Positions 63,201 through 64,000 of a stretch of DNA of 64,000 nt are shown piece by piece; the stretch's first letter is position 1, and the number at the start of each line of letters is the position of its first letter. The position numbers were made by a program, and so were the translations under genes. The DNA is from an uncultured Kiritimatiellota bacterium. GTDB taxonomy: Bacteria > Verrucomicrobiota > Kiritimatiellia > RFP12 > DVOR01. The DNA lies in assembly GCA_944389545.1 (NCBI GenBank), contig CALXMT010000003.1, positions 62,001-126,000 of the forward strand, given 5' to 3'. The notes under the pieces were generated by a model that was given only the letters and a program-made list of their open reading frames with translations, made no database searches and was not told the origin of the DNA.

Positions 63201-64000
63201 GTCGGGTGAAGGTCTCATTCTATTTTGGCGATGACAGTGGAAGCCATTCGGAAAAGTACGCGCTTGAAATCACACAACTTGTCGGCGAAGGTGGTGGGAC
63301 CAAGATTTTGCGCAACGAGGAATATGGCAAATGTGAGACGCATACACTCTTCCTGCGTCCCGATTCCGTCTATGCCGTGACCATGCGCCATGTCGCCACC
63401 GCACCTGATAAAACGGTCGACCGTGACTATACGTTGAAAGTGGAAGTGCCGATAGAGGCGTCGTCTGTCCTTGTCGAGGACCCGGACAGACTGCAAGGAG
63501 TCTATGGGGTTGAAAACAACGAACCTTTCCCTGGCGAAGGGAAAACCATCTTTATTTATAACTTCGATGCCAAGCTTATCCCCGACTACGACCGTGACCA
63601 AACATTTTCCGAAGAGGACGAAACACGGGCCGATGCAGGGGAGGCGTGGCATATCTGGGGCAACTATGACGATGATTGCTGGCGTGAAGTCGCACATTCT
63701 ACCAACAATGACAGGGATCCCTATGATGCTTTTGTGAACGGAATGTATGACCTTGACGATTTCTTCCCAGTACAAATTCGTCTTGGTGAGGCGCTTGCGG
63801 ATTACGTGAAGAAACACCCTACCGTCTATCCGACTGTGGGGGGGAGCTCTCTCGGATGTGTTTGGGTCCATGACGATGAGATGGGAGTGGAGGATTTCTA
63901 TTCCGGGACTGGGACTTGTTATGGTAGTTCTGGTACGCAAGCGGCAGAGGAAGCAGAGGTTCAGAGTTTGGTGGATTATCTCTTTCAGAGTGGGGAGGCT
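60245..64000 (+). CDS. Giant secreted protein with thrombospondin-3-like calcium repeats (partial; in-frame TAG at codon 40)
   Basis: Open from the ATG at 60245 to the window edge except for TAG at 60362-60364. Codons 1-30 encode a signal peptide (SIKRTLLAAAGVVAGMALGAEG), and the amber follows eight residues later (EAWT-stop-VEVPGVAWSAW). The frame is then open for over 1,200 codons. At least nine DxDGDG motifs occur: DSDGDGIPDGMEV, DADGDGLPDGWEV, DLDGDGVSNALEL, DTDGDGMVDGEEV, SDSDGDGVMDTVEI and others, the thrombospondin type-3/EF-hand-like Ca2+ pattern. A beta-rich block (VEVRYTTLQGKL; GIEVRYPTLQGEF) is duplicated around 61850 and 62720. After about 63200 the composition shifts lower in G+C with no repeats. 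It is exported and probably surface-attached. The TAG could mean pseudogene, recoding, error, or a downstream start; without the signal peptide it could not be exported. Confidence 0.8.

Noticed and set aside
1-64000. tRNA, rRNA or riboswitch genes
   Set aside because: I looked for cloverleaf-like and CCA-ended segments and for known leader motifs in the gaps. The structured sequences found all belong to the interspersed hairpin repeats.

Overview
The window is G+C-rich (roughly two thirds by eye), densely coded, Gram-negative bacterial chromosome. It carries meso-DAP-type MurE, a TolC/OprM-like outer-membrane lipoprotein, a complete Tad/Flp pilus locus, secreted proteins with thrombospondin-3-like calcium repeats, a GxxExxY nuclease and a GTP-type PEP carboxykinase. 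Together these suggest the PVC group, most likely a Kiritimatiellota/Lentisphaerota-like anaerobe. That placement is inference: no rRNA or other phylogenetic marker is present.

Layout. 1-3.1 kb: sixA-like phosphatase, an NSS sodium symporter and an MFS permease in one operon. 3.5-5.3 kb: a NifU-like scaffold plus a GGGtGRT protein, with its own promoter and terminator. 5.3-7.9 kb: a lower-G+C island with a 23-bp palindrome array, a zinc-ribbon gene broken by an in-frame TAA, and an unrecognised, possibly degenerate GTPase-like protein, between direct repeats. 8-14.6 kb: an alkaline-phosphatase-superfamily enzyme, a secreted protein, purM, and a giant secreted HzsA-like/FGE-like protein with two CxxCH motifs. 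15.2-20.2 kb: L,D-transpeptidase, purine nucleoside phosphorylase and an ABC-2 exporter. 20.4-26.5 kb (minus strand): murE, a lipoprotein, O-acetylhomoserine sulfhydrylase and pckG. 27.2-31.3 kb (minus): ppiB - OprM-like - pdxA - membrane protein - rsmD. 31.3-35.1 kb (minus): moxR - DUF58 - serine dehydratase, split by a GxxExxY nuclease cassette. 35.5-51.4 kb (minus): a 17-gene Tad pilus operon. 51.8-59.0 kb (minus): secreted C10 and S8 proteases. 60.2 kb to the end: a giant secreted calcium-repeat protein, open at the window edge, with an in-frame TAG right after its signal peptide.

The most striking non-gene signal is a superfamily of at least 22 interspersed hairpin-tail elements filling nearly every longer intergenic gap. 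Each is a nested hairpin (outer stem P1, middle stem P2, inner stem P3) followed by a tail resembling GCGTCTTTGCGG and often a further CCCCGGACACTATTG-like end. Between copies the stem sequences change on both arms so that pairing is kept, which implies selection on the fold. Two copies form an inverted pair around the GxxExxY nuclease gene, exactly between the moxR stop and the DUF58 ribosome-binding site, so the unit looks like a mobile cassette.

A second repeat system is a set of arrays of a CTATAG-centred palindrome with an almost exact 23-bp period at three intergenic sites. A third is a hairpin - GGAGAAC heptad tract - hairpin element. No tRNA, rRNA, CRISPR array, integrase or classical insertion sequence was seen.
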